Shown: one piece after another, positions 16,840 through 26,478 of the stretch | How the letters are laid out: each line of letters begins with the position of its first letter | Numbering within the stretch: the stretch's first letter is position 1 | Assembly: GCA_963825305.1 (NCBI GenBank) | Contig: CAWGTA010000013.1 | Span: 248,001 to 312,000, forward strand | Direction: 5' to 3' | DNA: 64,000 bases | Source: PSRJ01 sp963825305 | Lineage (GTDB): Bacteria > Acidobacteriota > Terriglobia > Bryobacterales > Bryobacteraceae | Position numbers and translations under genes: made by a program | Notes under the pieces: model-generated | Seen by the model: only the letters and a program-made list of their open reading frames with translations | The model's database searches: none | What the model was told of the DNA's origin: nothing

Positions 16840-19800
16840 GTGAAAAACGTGCTGCTGTCCACCTGCTTGGGAGTGGTGCTCCTGCAGGTTCCCGCCGTTG
16901 CCCAAAGCCGGCCGCATGTGGCCGCCCCTGGCAATCTGTCCAACTACGTATATAGCGGTTCGGTATCCACGGCCCCGGCGTCCGCACATCCGAGCGTTCC
17001 GACCGGCCTGGTAACGGTGGGCATCAAGCTCCAGGATCCGCCCCTGGTGGTGGCCGTCGGAGCCAATGCGAAACAGAACGGGATCAAGATGACGGCAGCC
17101 CAGCAGCAGGCCTACCTGGCCCAGTTGAAGCAGAAACAGGACGCAGTCATGTCTCAGGTCCGCAGCTTCGGCGGCGTGGAACTGGGGCGCGTCAGCAAGG
17201 GCCACAACGCGCTCATCGTGTCGATTGATGCCGGCCAGCTTAAAGCAGTGCACGGCATCGGGGGGGTGATTGCGGTGCGTCCGGTTCGCGACTATACCCT
17301 GTCGCTCGAGGACCAGACGCTGCCGTACATCGGGGCAACTGCGGTGCAGACCTCTGGGGTTACCGGAGCTGGAATTCGCGTGGCCATGCTGGATACGGGC
17401 ATCGACTACACCCATTACAACCTGGGTGGTTCCGGCAATGTGGCCGACTATAACGCTGCGGCAGGCGGTGGCCTCTGGAATTCCGCCCGCGAATCTTTTC
17501 CCCACCAGCAAAGTGATCGGCGGGTTCGATTTCGTGGGCGACACCTGGCCGAACACGCCGCTTAAGCCCGACCCGAATCCAATTGACCTCAATGGCCACG
17601 GTTCGCATACCTCCGACATCGTGGGCGGCCACAGCCTTGACGGCTTGCACGTTGGCGTGGCGCCCGGCTCGCAGCTCTACGCGGTGAAAGTTTGCAGTTC
17701 CGTGTCCTCATCGTGCAGCGGCGTCGCCATCCTGGAGGGAATTGATTTTGCCCTCGATCCCAACAACACGGGGACTTTGAACGACGCTGTGGATATCATC
17801 AGCATGTCGATTGGGGCTCCATTCGGACAACGCGAAGAAGATGAAGGCGAGATGTTCACCGACGTGGTGAATTTCGGAGTCGTCAGCGTGGTCTCGGCTG
17901 GCAACGACGGCGATATTCCGTATGTCATGGGCGGCCCGGCAGCGACGCCGGAAGTTCTGGCTATGGCGGCGACCACCAGCGCTAGCGCGATCGGGATTCC
18001 TCTGGTAATCAACTCCCCTGACAGCATCAAAGGCACGTACTCGAACACCGCCCTGCTGGATTTCGCTCCGGTCAGCTCGGCGGTTACCGCGAATGTCGTT
18101 TACGTCGGGCGGGGGTGCCCGGCCGGCTCCATCAGCGCTGGAAGTCCCGACGATCCGTATCTGGCAAACCCCAGCGGCGCGATTGCGCTGATCGACCGCG
18201 GGTCTTGCGCCGTGAGCCTGAAAATCGACCGCGCGGCTCGCGCTGGTGCAGCTTGGCGTCCTGATCGGACTGGTAGCGCCGGGCGACGCCATTAGTTTCT
18301 CCAATGGCGGCGGATCGGATTTCGTGCCGACGCTGGTGATTACGCAAAGCACCAGCACGCTCATCAAGAACACTCTGCTCACCTCGGCGGTGAATGCCAC
18401 CATCAGCCCCGCTAACGCCATCGCGTTGTCGGGTAACATTGCCAGTTATTCTTCGCGCGGCCCGAACTACAGTTACAACATGCTGAAGCCGGACATGAGC
18501 GCCCCCGGCACGGTACTGGCAGCCCAGCCCGGCACGGGCAACGGCGAGACGACCGAGAGCGGGACCTCGTTTGCCTGCCCGCTAGCGGCCGGTTCGGCGG
18601 CCCTGCTGCTTTCTCAGAACCGCTCCCTGGGGCCGCTGGATGTCAAAGCCCTCTTGATGGAGAGCTCGGAGACGGCAGTCTTTAACAACGCCGCCACACA
18701 ACCCGGCGTACTCGCACCCATGAGCCGAATGGGCGCCGGCGAGCTGCGCATCGATCGGGCCGTGGCCGCCAGCACTGCTGTTTGGGACGCCAGTGCGCCG
18801 CTGGCAGTGAGCCTTTCCTTTGGGACCTACCGGCTCAATGCGAACGGGAATTACAGGAAGAAGGTAGTCATTCGAAACTACAGCAACACCGCGCGCACTT
18901 ACCAAGTCACTAACACTTACCGCGACGCGCCCAATATGACCGCGGTGACAATAGCGGCGCCGCCGAGCATTTTTGTGCCGCCCAATACCTCCACCAGTTT
19001 CACCTTAACCCTTTCGGTTAACGCGGCCTTGCTACCTACCTGGACTCTCAACGGAGGTTCTCAAGGGAGCAATGGGGAGCTACTGAATACCGTGGAGTAT
19101 GCCGGTTACCTGACCTTCACGAGCGGCCCCGAAAGCGTTCACCTCCCCTGGCACATCCTGCCTCACAAGGCTGCCAACGTCCAGCCTGCCGCCCCCTCCG
19201 TCACTTTGGGCGGGAACCCTACTCCGTTTTTGCTTTCCAATACGACCGGAGCCACTGGTGGGTTGGTTGATATATTCTCTCTAACCGGAATCGGAACCCA
19301 GTTTCCAGCTTCGGCCCTGCCGGCGCCCGGGTCGGACTTCGCGGTCATCAACCTGAAGGCCGTGGGGGTCCGTCTTGTTTGTTTGTCTGGCTGCGCCACG
19401 ACAACACCCACCTATCGGCGTTCAGTTCGCCATCAACACTTTCGGACAGAGGTCGCATCCCGACGTTCCCGCCGAGTTCGACGTTTTGATCGATGTGAAT
19501 AACGATGGCGCGCCTGATTTCGATGTCTTCAACGGGGACATTGGACTTGTGACCACCGGAACCCTAACAGCGGGCAAAACGGAGTATTCGTGGCCGATCT
19601 CGCGGCCGGAACAGCCTACCGGGCCATACTTCTATGCGATCGCCGATCTGGATTCGGCGGACGTAATCTACACCGTCCCGCTGAGCGCCCTGACAAGCGC
19701 GAATGGGCTGCAGATCGGTGCCCTCCACACCGTTCACTTTCTTCGTGCTGGCCTTCGACAACTACTTCACCGGGTAACCTGACGGACTTCATCGGGCCCA

Positions 19801-20026
19801 TGAAGTACGAACTGGATATGCCGCAGTTCTATCCATCAGACAACCAAACGATTTCCAGGTGCCCGCGGGTAGTTCCACTGCCATAACGATCATTCCGAAC
19901 AACGCCGCTAACCCATTCTTTTCGGGCCCATACAACGGCAACTCTCCGTCGCAGACGGGACTCTTGCTCATGTATCAGGACGGCTTGGCGGGGCAGGAGG
20001 CTGCCATGGTGACGGTGTTTCCCTGA
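16840..20026 (+). pseudogene. Subtilisin-like (S8) secreted protease, at least six frameshifts
   Basis: Large secreted serine protease broken into several frames; the joined length is about 1060 residues. GTG 16840 follows GGAGGT by 4 bases. Order of parts: signal peptide ending VAQS, I9-like propeptide (about 16950-17290), catalytic Asp in AMLDTGIDYTH, His in NGHGSHTSDIVGG, a PA domain insert (about 18000-18330), and catalytic Ser in SGTSFACPLAAGSA. Fn3-like and C-terminal beta domains follow, ending MVTVFP. All triad residues survive. Shifts lie near 17486, 18251, 19370-19425 (at least one), 19720, 19775 and 19846; the last looks like a missing A in an A-run. Clean resumption of conserved sequence after each suggests consensus errors or recent decay. 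Confidence 0.8.
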
Positions 20027-21554
20027 GTTAACCTAAGTTACGTTAGTCCGCAAACTACTTAGCTCTTAACTGGCCAGGTCCGGAATGACGTGAATCGCCA
20101 TTTCGGGAAAAATTCCTTGGGCTAGGAGACCCTGTGCCAGTGCTACGACTTTGTGAAGGCGCGGTATTGTGGAGCCGCGAATCGCGACGGGGCGACGACA
20201 ACGGACGTTGACGGCGCCGGCAGCAATCCGACCACGATGTTGACTGACTTGCGAAGAGCCTGCGCGGCTCGCCGTGCTTCAACGTCGACACGACTTACTA
20301 CGATTCGGCAGTCCATAACAGCAATGCCGTTCAGTTGGCCGGCTAAACCACCGATAACCATTCCGCGGCAAGAATTTGAGCGATTCGGACATCCTCTCCA
20401 TCGCATTGACGGATGCGTGGCGGTTGCCAGGCACAGTAGCGCCTCGGTTCCGCCCTATAACACCCCGCTGGTTTGCGAAGTGCAGACCACTGGTCCGAGA
20501 GGGGCCGTCGGCGCCGATGGGATGGGCAGCCTGCGCACGAAACAACTATCCAACCCGATTGGGGTAACCCGCAGCTATTTGATCCAGCAGAACTGGGTAG
20601 ATGCTTCAAGGGATCTAAGTTGCTCAACCTGGTGACCAAGTCTGAAAAAAAGTAAGGTTATGAAATCAAGACGGCCTTCCAGACTCATGTCGGTTTGAGT
20701 TCTGTTGGCTTCCATGCCGATTGTAGGGAGCCACGATCGTGCTATTAAGTCCATCCCTGGTTCAGTTTCCGTTCGAGAATATACACAGACTTACGTCATG
20801 GAATATACGGAATCTTGACTTGTGAGATAAAGTCCAATCGATTCTGCAAGCCCCGGTAAATTCCTGATTGCAACTGGAGGTCGTGTTATCTTTTGACGTT
20901 AGCTGTAAGTAGCTTGAGGTGGCTTTCGGCGGGTGGCCAGATCCACCGACCCTCGCGGGCCGACGGATCTGGCAGTAATTGACAACCGCCGGACTCGCAG
21001 GTTGGCTAGCCCACGAGTTCAACATGGAGGACCGCCAAAATAGTGTAGGGCCGTCCTAAAAAGAGGTCACGCAGCTACGGCAAACGTGTGAGGGGTCAAG
21101 CCCCTCGCCCTCGGTTACCGAAGATCATACACCACAAGTAGAGATAATGAGTTCTTAAATTTCCGCCCTTCGGTTAAGTAGAGCACCGTTCGGTTATGCA
21201 GACATCGGCTTGACAGATTCGGCCTCGTTTTTATCAGACTTGATCAGGAGTCATAACATCAGGGGATTACCTACGTGTGACTCAGGCGATTACCGGAGTA
21301 GTACCGAAACCCGCCATTGCGTGCTTAATTTGGTTGCAGGTTGGCTTAGTCGTTATTACATAAGTCAAGTTGCAAGGGCCGCCGTGTAATCAGTCGAATA
21401 GGCCATGTTAGGTAATTTGGGTTACAAATACTGCGTGCCAACCAGCACATAAATGAGTTGGTAACCCCGCCAAAGTACCAAAACTAGTACCGAACATACT
21501 TCCTTTAGTCAGCATTCCTCCTTAAACTCTGACATGGAGGAATTTGGCTGCTAC
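20027..21554. other. Long non-coding region with hairpins
   Basis: About 1.5 kb without a gene I can support. At 20150-20650 short protein-like runs occur in changing frames (one ends ...HNSNAVQLAG) and may be gene debris. At 20936-20973 there is a perfect 9-bp inverted repeat, GCCAGATCC and GGATCTGGC. At 21061-21127 GGTCACGCAG, CGGCAAAC, a GAGGGG/CCCCTC hairpin and CGGTTACCGA follow in order, which recalls pieces of a GEMM (c-di-GMP-I) riboswitch but lacks its full core. From 21130 to 21530 the base composition is clearly more AT-rich than elsewhere. Confidence 0.4.
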
Positions 21555-22250
21555 ATGACGAAAAACACCTTACTCAAAATATCCATGCCAGTGGGCGTTC
21601 TACTGGCATTTTCAACGCTCGCTAGCGCTGCGCTGGTCGCCCCTGGTACATCGGGAGTGGTCCTCGGCTCTACCACTGAAACTGGCACGGTTATTGCCAG
21701 CACTGGCTCTACGACCGTGTGTAACGTTGTCGGCTGCGGCGCCGGGACCACACTGAATGTGACATACACGGAATGGGTCTTTCAAGAAGGCGGTGGGACA
21801 CTGGACTTTGTGATCCAGGCGACTAATAACACAGTGCCCGGTGGGACGGTTATCGAAAACGTTACAACTTCGAACTTCACGGGAGCTGGCACCACCACGA
21901 CTGACCTCGGTTTCAGTACAACTGCGAACGGCCTGCCCGCTATTGTCGGCGGCAAGGACCCAGCAACGGGTGACCGTACTCTAGATGGGCCGGGCGTCGT
22001 GGGATTCAACTTTGGTATCGCCACGCCGATTCCGCAGGGCGCGCATACCGACTACTTGATCATCAAGACTAACCAGACCCAGTACGTTCCGGGCACCGTT
22101 AGCTTCCAGGACGGCGTAACTGCTTCGGGTCCTGGTTTTGGTATCGCTCCGGAGCCCAACATGGCCTGCCTTCTGTCCGTTTTTGCGATCGGCATTGTCG
22201 GTATCGTGTATCGCCGCAAGAAGAACGTCGCGAAGAATACCGAAGCCTAA
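21555..22250 (+). CDS. PEP-CTERM sorting-domain protein
   Basis: Second exported PEP-CTERM protein: signal peptide KNTLLKISMPVGVLLAFSTLASA, a Thr/Gly-rich beta-type mature part of about 180 residues, then APEPNMACLLS, a hydrophobic helix and YRRKKN. I chose ATG 21555 because it gives a normal signal peptide; the ATG at 21534 adds seven residues. GGAGG at 21536-21540 is 14 bases from the chosen start, which is long. It is followed by a clear terminator, so it is probably transcribed alone from the long upstream region. Confidence 0.8.
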   Translation: MTKNTLLKISMPVGVLLAFSTLASAALVAPGTSGVVLGSTTETGTVIASTGSTTVCNVVGCGAGTTLNVTYTEWVFQEGGGTLDFVIQATNNTVPGGTVIENVTTSNFTGAGTTTTDLGFSTTANGLPAIVGGKDPATGDRTLDGPGVVGFNFGIATPIPQGAHTDYLIIKTNQTQYVPGTVSFQDGVTASGPGFGIAPEPNMACLLSVFAIGIVGIVYRRKKNVAKNTEA

Positions 22251-22276
22251 GTCTGAAGTTTGTCATTTCTTGAGTT

Positions 22277-22322
22277 AGCGAACCGGAGCGGCTTGGCAGA
22301 GCCGCCCGGTTCATTTTTTTTG
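22277..22322 (+). terminator. Rho-independent terminator of PEP-CTERM gene
   Basis: GAACCGG-type stem: AACCGGAGCGGCT, a short loop, then AGCCGCCCGGTT, followed by a run of eight T. It starts 27 bases after the PEP-CTERM stop. Confidence 0.85.
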
Positions 22323-22446
22323 GGGGGGCACCCTCTTGGGCCGACCGCTTCCACGCCGCTGGTTGGAATTAAGCACGCCTGGTTCCGCAGTCTCGCCATC
22401 CGGAAACACGCCTGAAAGGAATGGGCAGAGCCGAAGAATTGTTAGC

Positions 22447-22522
22447 TGGTGAGCGCGGAAGGAATCGAACCTTCAACCTAGTGATTAAGAGTCACTTGCT
22501 CTGCCAATTGAGCTACGCGCCC
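22447..22522 (-). tRNA. tRNA-Lys (CTT)
   Basis: Cloverleaf read on the minus strand: acceptor GGGCGCG pairs with CGCGCTC, the anticodon stem AGTGA/TCACT encloses CTCTTAA with anticodon CTT, and the T-loop is GGTTCGATTCC. The 3' CCA is encoded. Confidence 0.95.
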
Positions 22523-22591
22523 GCTTGAGGTTGGCTGGGATTGGCCGCGGCTTTTGACCGCGTCCTGCCGATTATACCATCGCGTCCGTTC

Positions 22592-24457
22592 TCAATGCTC
22601 TCGGGCCGACAAAATGGAAGCCGCTGCGATCTGTGCAATGTCGAGCAGCTTGGGCGGGGTTTCGGTCACCGTGCCCAGGGCATCGCGAAACATCGTCTGG
22701 CAGAATGGACACGCTGTGCCGATTACCTCCGCCCCGGTGCGCACCAATTCTTCTGCGCGCTCGACGTTGACGCGTTTGCCTTTCTCTTCTCCGAGAAACA
22801 TCTGACCGCCGCCGGCCCCGCAACAGAACGATCGCTCCTCAGTTCGTGGCGGGTTTACCACCTCGGCGAAGCGGCCGATCACCTCGCGCGGCTCGCGAAA
22901 GATGCCGCGGTATCGGCCCAGGTAGCAGGGATCGTGGTAGGCGACCTTTCCTCCAAGGTCGGCGGGCGCGGGCAACTGGTCTTTGAGTCGAGCCAGCAGT
23001 TCGCTGTGATGCTCGATGGCGAATGTGCCGCCGAACTCGCGCCAGTCCGTGCCGATGGTGCGGACACAATGCGGGCAGATCGAAACCATTTTGCCCACTT
23101 TGGCCGCGCGCAGTTTTTCGATATTGGATTCGGCCACCTGGGATACTGCCAGGTCGTTGCCCAGCCGCCGGGCTGGATCTCCGGTGCACTTCTCGCTGCG
23201 CAACACCCCGAACGTCACGTTCAAGTGCCGCAGCACGCGCGTCAGGTCGAGGACAATCTCTCGGCCTTGTGGATCGTAAGCGCCCATGCAGCCGAGCCAC
23301 AGGCAGTATTCCTGGGTGCCGTCGTAGATGGGCAGTTCGTTCTTCTCGATGAACTTCTGACGTTCGCTGGCGGGAAACCCGAGAGCATTACCGTTCCGCT
23401 CCAGGTTCAGGAAAAACTTGGTGCCGTATTCGTCCTCCCACTTTCCCGTATTCACCGCGCCGCGCCGCAGCCCGATGATGATCGGCAGATGCTGAATGCC
23501 CACCGGGCATTGAAATTCGCAACTGCCGCACGTGGTGCACTGGAAGGCCGCTTCCTCCGAGATGTATTTACCCAGCAGCGGCGCTTCCCCGCCCGGGCCA
23601 AACTCCTTGAGATAACCTCGCAGGCCCAGGATGATTTCTTTGGGGTTCAGGACCTTCCCGGTGTTCGCCGCGGGACAATGCTCGGTGCAGCGGCCGCATT
23701 CGACGCAGCTAAATGCTTGCAGCGCGTCGATGCGCGTCACATCCTTGCCGGTGTCCAGCCCGAAATCTTCATCGCCTTCGAGCGGCGGAATGCGGCTGAA
23801 ACCGGCGCGGCGCAGAAAAACGGTAGCCGGGCTGAGCACCAGATGGAGATGCTTGGTATGCGGAATCAGCGGCAGGAACAGCAGCAGCGCGAGCGTGTGC
23901 AGCCACCAGTTGAGCTGGCCACCGCGCGTGGTTTCTCCGAACCACAGGCCACCCAAATAGGTGACCATCAGGATGAAGATCAGGCCTGCGATCACACCGG
24001 ACTCAGGCGATACTTGGCCCAGCCACACAGGCCGCACCAGGAACCTGCGCACGAAGAGACCGGCGATCGACACAGCCACGGCCACCGCCCAGACCGCCAC
24101 GAAATTGAAGTAGAACTGGCCGAATCCGCCGGCGCGCGACAAAAAGCCGAGCCCAAACGCAGATGCCAGATGATTGAGCGTGATCAGCCCGAAAGCGCAG
24201 AAGCCCCAGAAGACGAAGGCGTGTGCGATGCCTGCCAGGGGCCTCTCGCGGATCACTTTTCCTTGCAGCAATACTTCCCATAGAAGTTGCCGGACGCGCG
24301 GACCCAGCGGCTTCAAATCGAAGTCCGGGGTCGGCCGCGAGCGCCGCAGGATATCGACGACTTTTCGGAAACGCCACCAGAAAAGCGCGCCCGACGCAGC
24401 CATCAATATGACCAGGATGGCGCGTTCCGCCGCCGTGACGGCATTCATATCTCCCAT
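22592..24457 (-). CDS. Membrane-anchored heterodisulfide-reductase-like Fe-S oxidoreductase
   Basis: 621 residues. The N-terminal half has about five transmembrane helices (roughly 10-30, 78-100, 112-137, 155-175, 187-203) like a NarI/DsrM-type module. Two [4Fe-4S] motifs follow, CVECGRCTEHCP and CTTCGSCEFQCP, then two CCG domains (CLWLGCMGA...; HDPCYLGRY...CCGAGGG). This plan fits an electron-transfer protein that moves electrons between the quinone pool or membrane and a partner such as an electron-transfer flavoprotein. The partner genes are not beside it, so substrate and direction remain open. Start ATG 24457; a second ATG at 24448 is possible. Confidence 0.88.
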   Translation of the reverse strand: MGDMNAVTAAERAILVILMAASGALFWWRFRKVVDILRRSRPTPDFDLKPLGPRVRQLLWEVLLQGKVIRERPLAGIAHAFVFWGFCAFGLITLNHLASAFGLGFLSRAGGFGQFYFNFVAVWAVAVAVSIAGLFVRRFLVRPVWLGQVSPESGVIAGLIFILMVTYLGGLWFGETTRGGQLNWWLHTLALLLFLPLIPHTKHLHLVLSPATVFLRRAGFSRIPPLEGDEDFGLDTGKDVTRIDALQAFSCVECGRCTEHCPAANTGKVLNPKEIILGLRGYLKEFGPGGEAPLLGKYISEEAAFQCTTCGSCEFQCPVGIQHLPIIIGLRRGAVNTGKWEDEYGTKFFLNLERNGNALGFPASERQKFIEKNELPIYDGTQEYCLWLGCMGAYDPQGREIVLDLTRVLRHLNVTFGVLRSEKCTGDPARRLGNDLAVSQVAESNIEKLRAAKVGKMVSICPHCVRTIGTDWREFGGTFAIEHHSELLARLKDQLPAPADLGGKVAYHDPCYLGRYRGIFREPREVIGRFAEVVNPPRTEERSFCCGAGGGQMFLGEEKGKRVNVERAEELVRTGAEVIGTACPFCQTMFRDALGTVTETPPKLLDIAQIAAASILSAREH

Positions 24458-24511
24458 TATGTAGCATGTGAATGTTGGTGGGCTTCGCTAAAATAGGCCG
24501 TTGGAGGTCAC

Positions 24512-25453
24512 TTGCGCATCGTTTTATCAGGGGCGGCGGGATTCATCGGCTCCCATTTCTGCGATCGTTCGCTTGCGGAGGGCCACACTGTTGTAGGTCT
24601 CGACAATTTCTTGACGGGGGCGCCGCAGAATATCGAGCACCTGGCCGGAGAAGCGCGCTTTCGTTTCATCGAACAGGATATTACTGAGGCCTTTTCCATC
24701 GATGGGCCGGTGGACTGTGTGGTGAATATGGCCTCGCCCGCCAGCCCGAAAGATTACCTCGAGCACCCCATCGAAACGCTGGAGGTGGGATCCATCGGCA
24801 CCGGGCGGATGCTCGATCTGGCGCGGGAGAAGAATGCGCGTTTCCTGCTGACCTCAACTTCGGAGTGTTACGGCGACCCGCAAGTGCATCCCCAGGTGGA
24901 GACGTATTGGGGCAATGTGAATCCGGTAGGACCGCGCTCCTGTTATGACGAGAGCAAGCGGTTCGCGGAAGCGCTGACCATGGCCCACCACCGCAAACAT
25001 GGAGTGCGCACCAACATCGCGCGCATCTTTAATACGTACGGGCCGCGCATGAAACTGAACGATGGGCGGGTGGTGCCGGCGTTTCTTGACCAGGCATTGC
25101 GCGAGGAACCGATGACGGTTTTCGGGAGCGGCCGGCAGACGCGCAGCTTTTGTTACGTCAGCGATCTGGTGGATGGCCTTTACCGGTTGATGCTCTCCGA
25201 GGAACGGTATCCGGTCAATCTGGGGAATCCTCGGGAAATGACGATTCTGGAATTTGCGGAACAGATCCGGCGGCTGACGGGCGCGCGGTCTTCCATCGTT
25301 TTTCAGCCGCTTCCCGAAGACGATCCCCAGCAGCGCCGGCCGGACATCAGCAAAGCGGAGAAGGTTTTGGGCTGGCGGCCGGTGGTGTCCCTGGAGGAAG
25401 GCCTAAAGCCGACAGTGGAACACTTTCGAAGAGTTCAGGCGATGAGCGTGTAG
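24512..25453 (+). CDS. UDP-glucuronate decarboxylase-like NAD-dependent epimerase
   Basis: Extended short-chain dehydrogenase of 313 residues, closest to UDP-xylose synthase: GAAGFIGS (7-14), TSTSECYGDP (114-123), Tyr145 and Lys149 of the Y-x3-K pair, NTYGPRM, and GSGRQTRSFCYVSDLV. It should make UDP-xylose (or a related UDP-sugar) for surface polysaccharide. The start is TTG 24512 with GGAGGT 4 bases upstream, a strong ribosome site. Divergent from the Fe-S oxidoreductase across a 54-base gap. A general UDP-sugar epimerase cannot be fully excluded. Confidence 0.85.
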   Translation: MRIVLSGAAGFIGSHFCDRSLAEGHTVVGLDNFLTGAPQNIEHLAGEARFRFIEQDITEAFSIDGPVDCVVNMASPASPKDYLEHPIETLEVGSIGTGRMLDLAREKNARFLLTSTSECYGDPQVHPQVETYWGNVNPVGPRSCYDESKRFAEALTMAHHRKHGVRTNIARIFNTYGPRMKLNDGRVVPAFLDQALREEPMTVFGSGRQTRSFCYVSDLVDGLYRLMLSEERYPVNLGNPREMTILEFAEQIRRLTGARSSIVFQPLPEDDPQQRRPDISKAEKVLGWRPVVSLEEGLKPTVEHFRRVQAMSV

Positions 25454-25522
25454 AGAAGCGAGCTTCCGCCACAAGCGTGTCGTGCCGGCCGAACGAAGCT
25501 GCGGTGTAAAATCAGAACAACC

Positions 25523-25611
25523 GCGGACGTGATGGAACCGGTAGACATAGCGGCCTTAAAAGCCGCTGGCTCGCAAGGGCCGTGTGGGTTCGAGTCCCAC
25601 CGTCCGCACCA
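25523..25611 (+). tRNA. tRNA-Leu (TAA)
   Basis: Acceptor GCGGACG pairs with CGTCCGC, the anticodon stem GCGGC/GCCGC encloses CTTAAAA with anticodon TAA, and a long variable arm marks it as Leu. CCA is encoded. Its 3' end is the left attachment site of the island. Confidence 0.95.
25589..25611 (+). repeat. attL: 3' end of tRNA-Leu
   Basis: 23 bases from TTCGAG to the encoded CCA, repeated exactly at 28864-28886. This covers part of the T-arm and the acceptor 3' strand, the segment most often used by tRNA-targeting integrases. Confidence 0.8.
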
Positions 25612-25632
25612 TAATAAAATCAATGAGTTACA

Positions 25633-26469
25633 GGATGTGTTGCAAAAATGATTCTGCCGGCGAACCGAACCCATCGCGAATCTCTCCGGTATCGATTACT
25701 CAGCTCTTCAATCCGAGAGTTTCCCGAATGAACTGAATCTGCCCAAGGACATCCCCTTTCGGCAACCACCTCACTTGGCCTTTCCGAATCATGTGCAGAA
25801 CCTCGTAACCTTGAATCGTCCGCCACGCTCCATCGAACGAACGAAACCCCTGGCTGGCATTCACCCGCCGCTTGATCCCTCGATGGTCCTGCTCCACAAT
25901 ATTGTTTAAATACGGGCAGGTTCGACAGTGGCATCGCCGCCCCAGTTTCCGCTCCTGCTTCAGTTCCGCGATCACCTTCGGATAAGACGGGTTGCCGTCT
26001 ACTGTGATGACCCTCGGCCGGGGATGACCGGGAGGCTGCAAGGCTTTTTGGAAAAACTGCTTGGCCGCAGCCGCGTCTCGCTCAGCGGAAAGCCAAAAGT
26101 CGATCGTGGCGCCCGTGGAATCGACAGCACGATACAGGTACCGCCAGTTCCCGCCTTGGCAAATGTATGTTTCGTCAACCCTCCAGGAGCCGTTGGTCGG
26201 TTTCAGTTCGCGCCGGCATCGTTTGTTCAGTTCGGGGGCGTAGCGCTGCACCCAGCGCCAAATGGTGGTGTGGTCCGCCGGGAGACCTCGTTCCAGGATC
26301 AATTCCTCAACGTCCCGATACGAAAGCGAGAACCGCAGGTACCAACGGACGGCGCAAACAATCACCTCGGGTTCGAAGTGCCGCCATTTGAACAGCGTCG
26401 GCCGCGGTTTGATCATGAGATACGCTGTAGCCTATCAGACTCGTTCGCTCAGTTTTTTGCAACACTGCC
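25633..26469 (-). mobile_element. IS6-family insertion sequence
   Basis: 837 bases, a normal size for IS6. The ends are GGATGTGTTGCAAAAA (left) and, on the minus strand from 26469, GGCAGTGTTGCAAAAA, which match at 14 of 16 positions. One transposase gene is inside. The 8-bp flanks (GAGTTACA and AACAAAAG) are different, so no target duplication remains; this is usual after recombination or adjacent deletion. Confidence 0.85.
25700..26416 (-). CDS. IS6-family DDE transposase
   Basis: 238 residues, full length for the family: an N-terminal helix-turn-helix (about 28-58, SYRDVEELILERG...TTIWRWVQRY) and a DDE domain with Asp81 (RVDETYI), Asp140 (ITVDGNPSYP) and Glu175 (NNIVEQDHRGIKRR), giving the expected D-x34-E spacing. 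It should be active by sequence. It reads towards the tRNA-Leu side of the island. Confidence 0.93.
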   Translation of the reverse strand: MIKPRPTLFKWRHFEPEVIVCAVRWYLRFSLSYRDVEELILERGLPADHTTIWRWVQRYAPELNKRCRRELKPTNGSWRVDETYICQGGNWRYLYRAVDSTGATIDFWLSAERDAAAAKQFFQKALQPPGHPRPRVITVDGNPSYPKVIAELKQERKLGRRCHCRTCPYLNNIVEQDHRGIKRRVNASQGFRSFDGAWRTIQGYEVLHMIRKGQVRWLPKGDVLGQIQFIRETLGLKS

Positions 26470-26478
26470 AACAAAAGC

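Noticed and set aside
21061..21127. A firm c-di-GMP riboswitch call
   Set aside because: End motifs resemble it, but the central helices and the GACGCAAAGCC core are incomplete; kept only as a low-confidence observation.
22592..24283. A 580-codon plus-strand frame opposite the Fe-S oxidoreductase
   Set aside because: It is antisense to a gene with complete Fe-S and CCG motifs, and its translation has no domain pattern.
25625..26477. Target-site duplication around the IS6 element
   Set aside because: The 8-base flanks differ (GAGTTACA and AACAAAAG).
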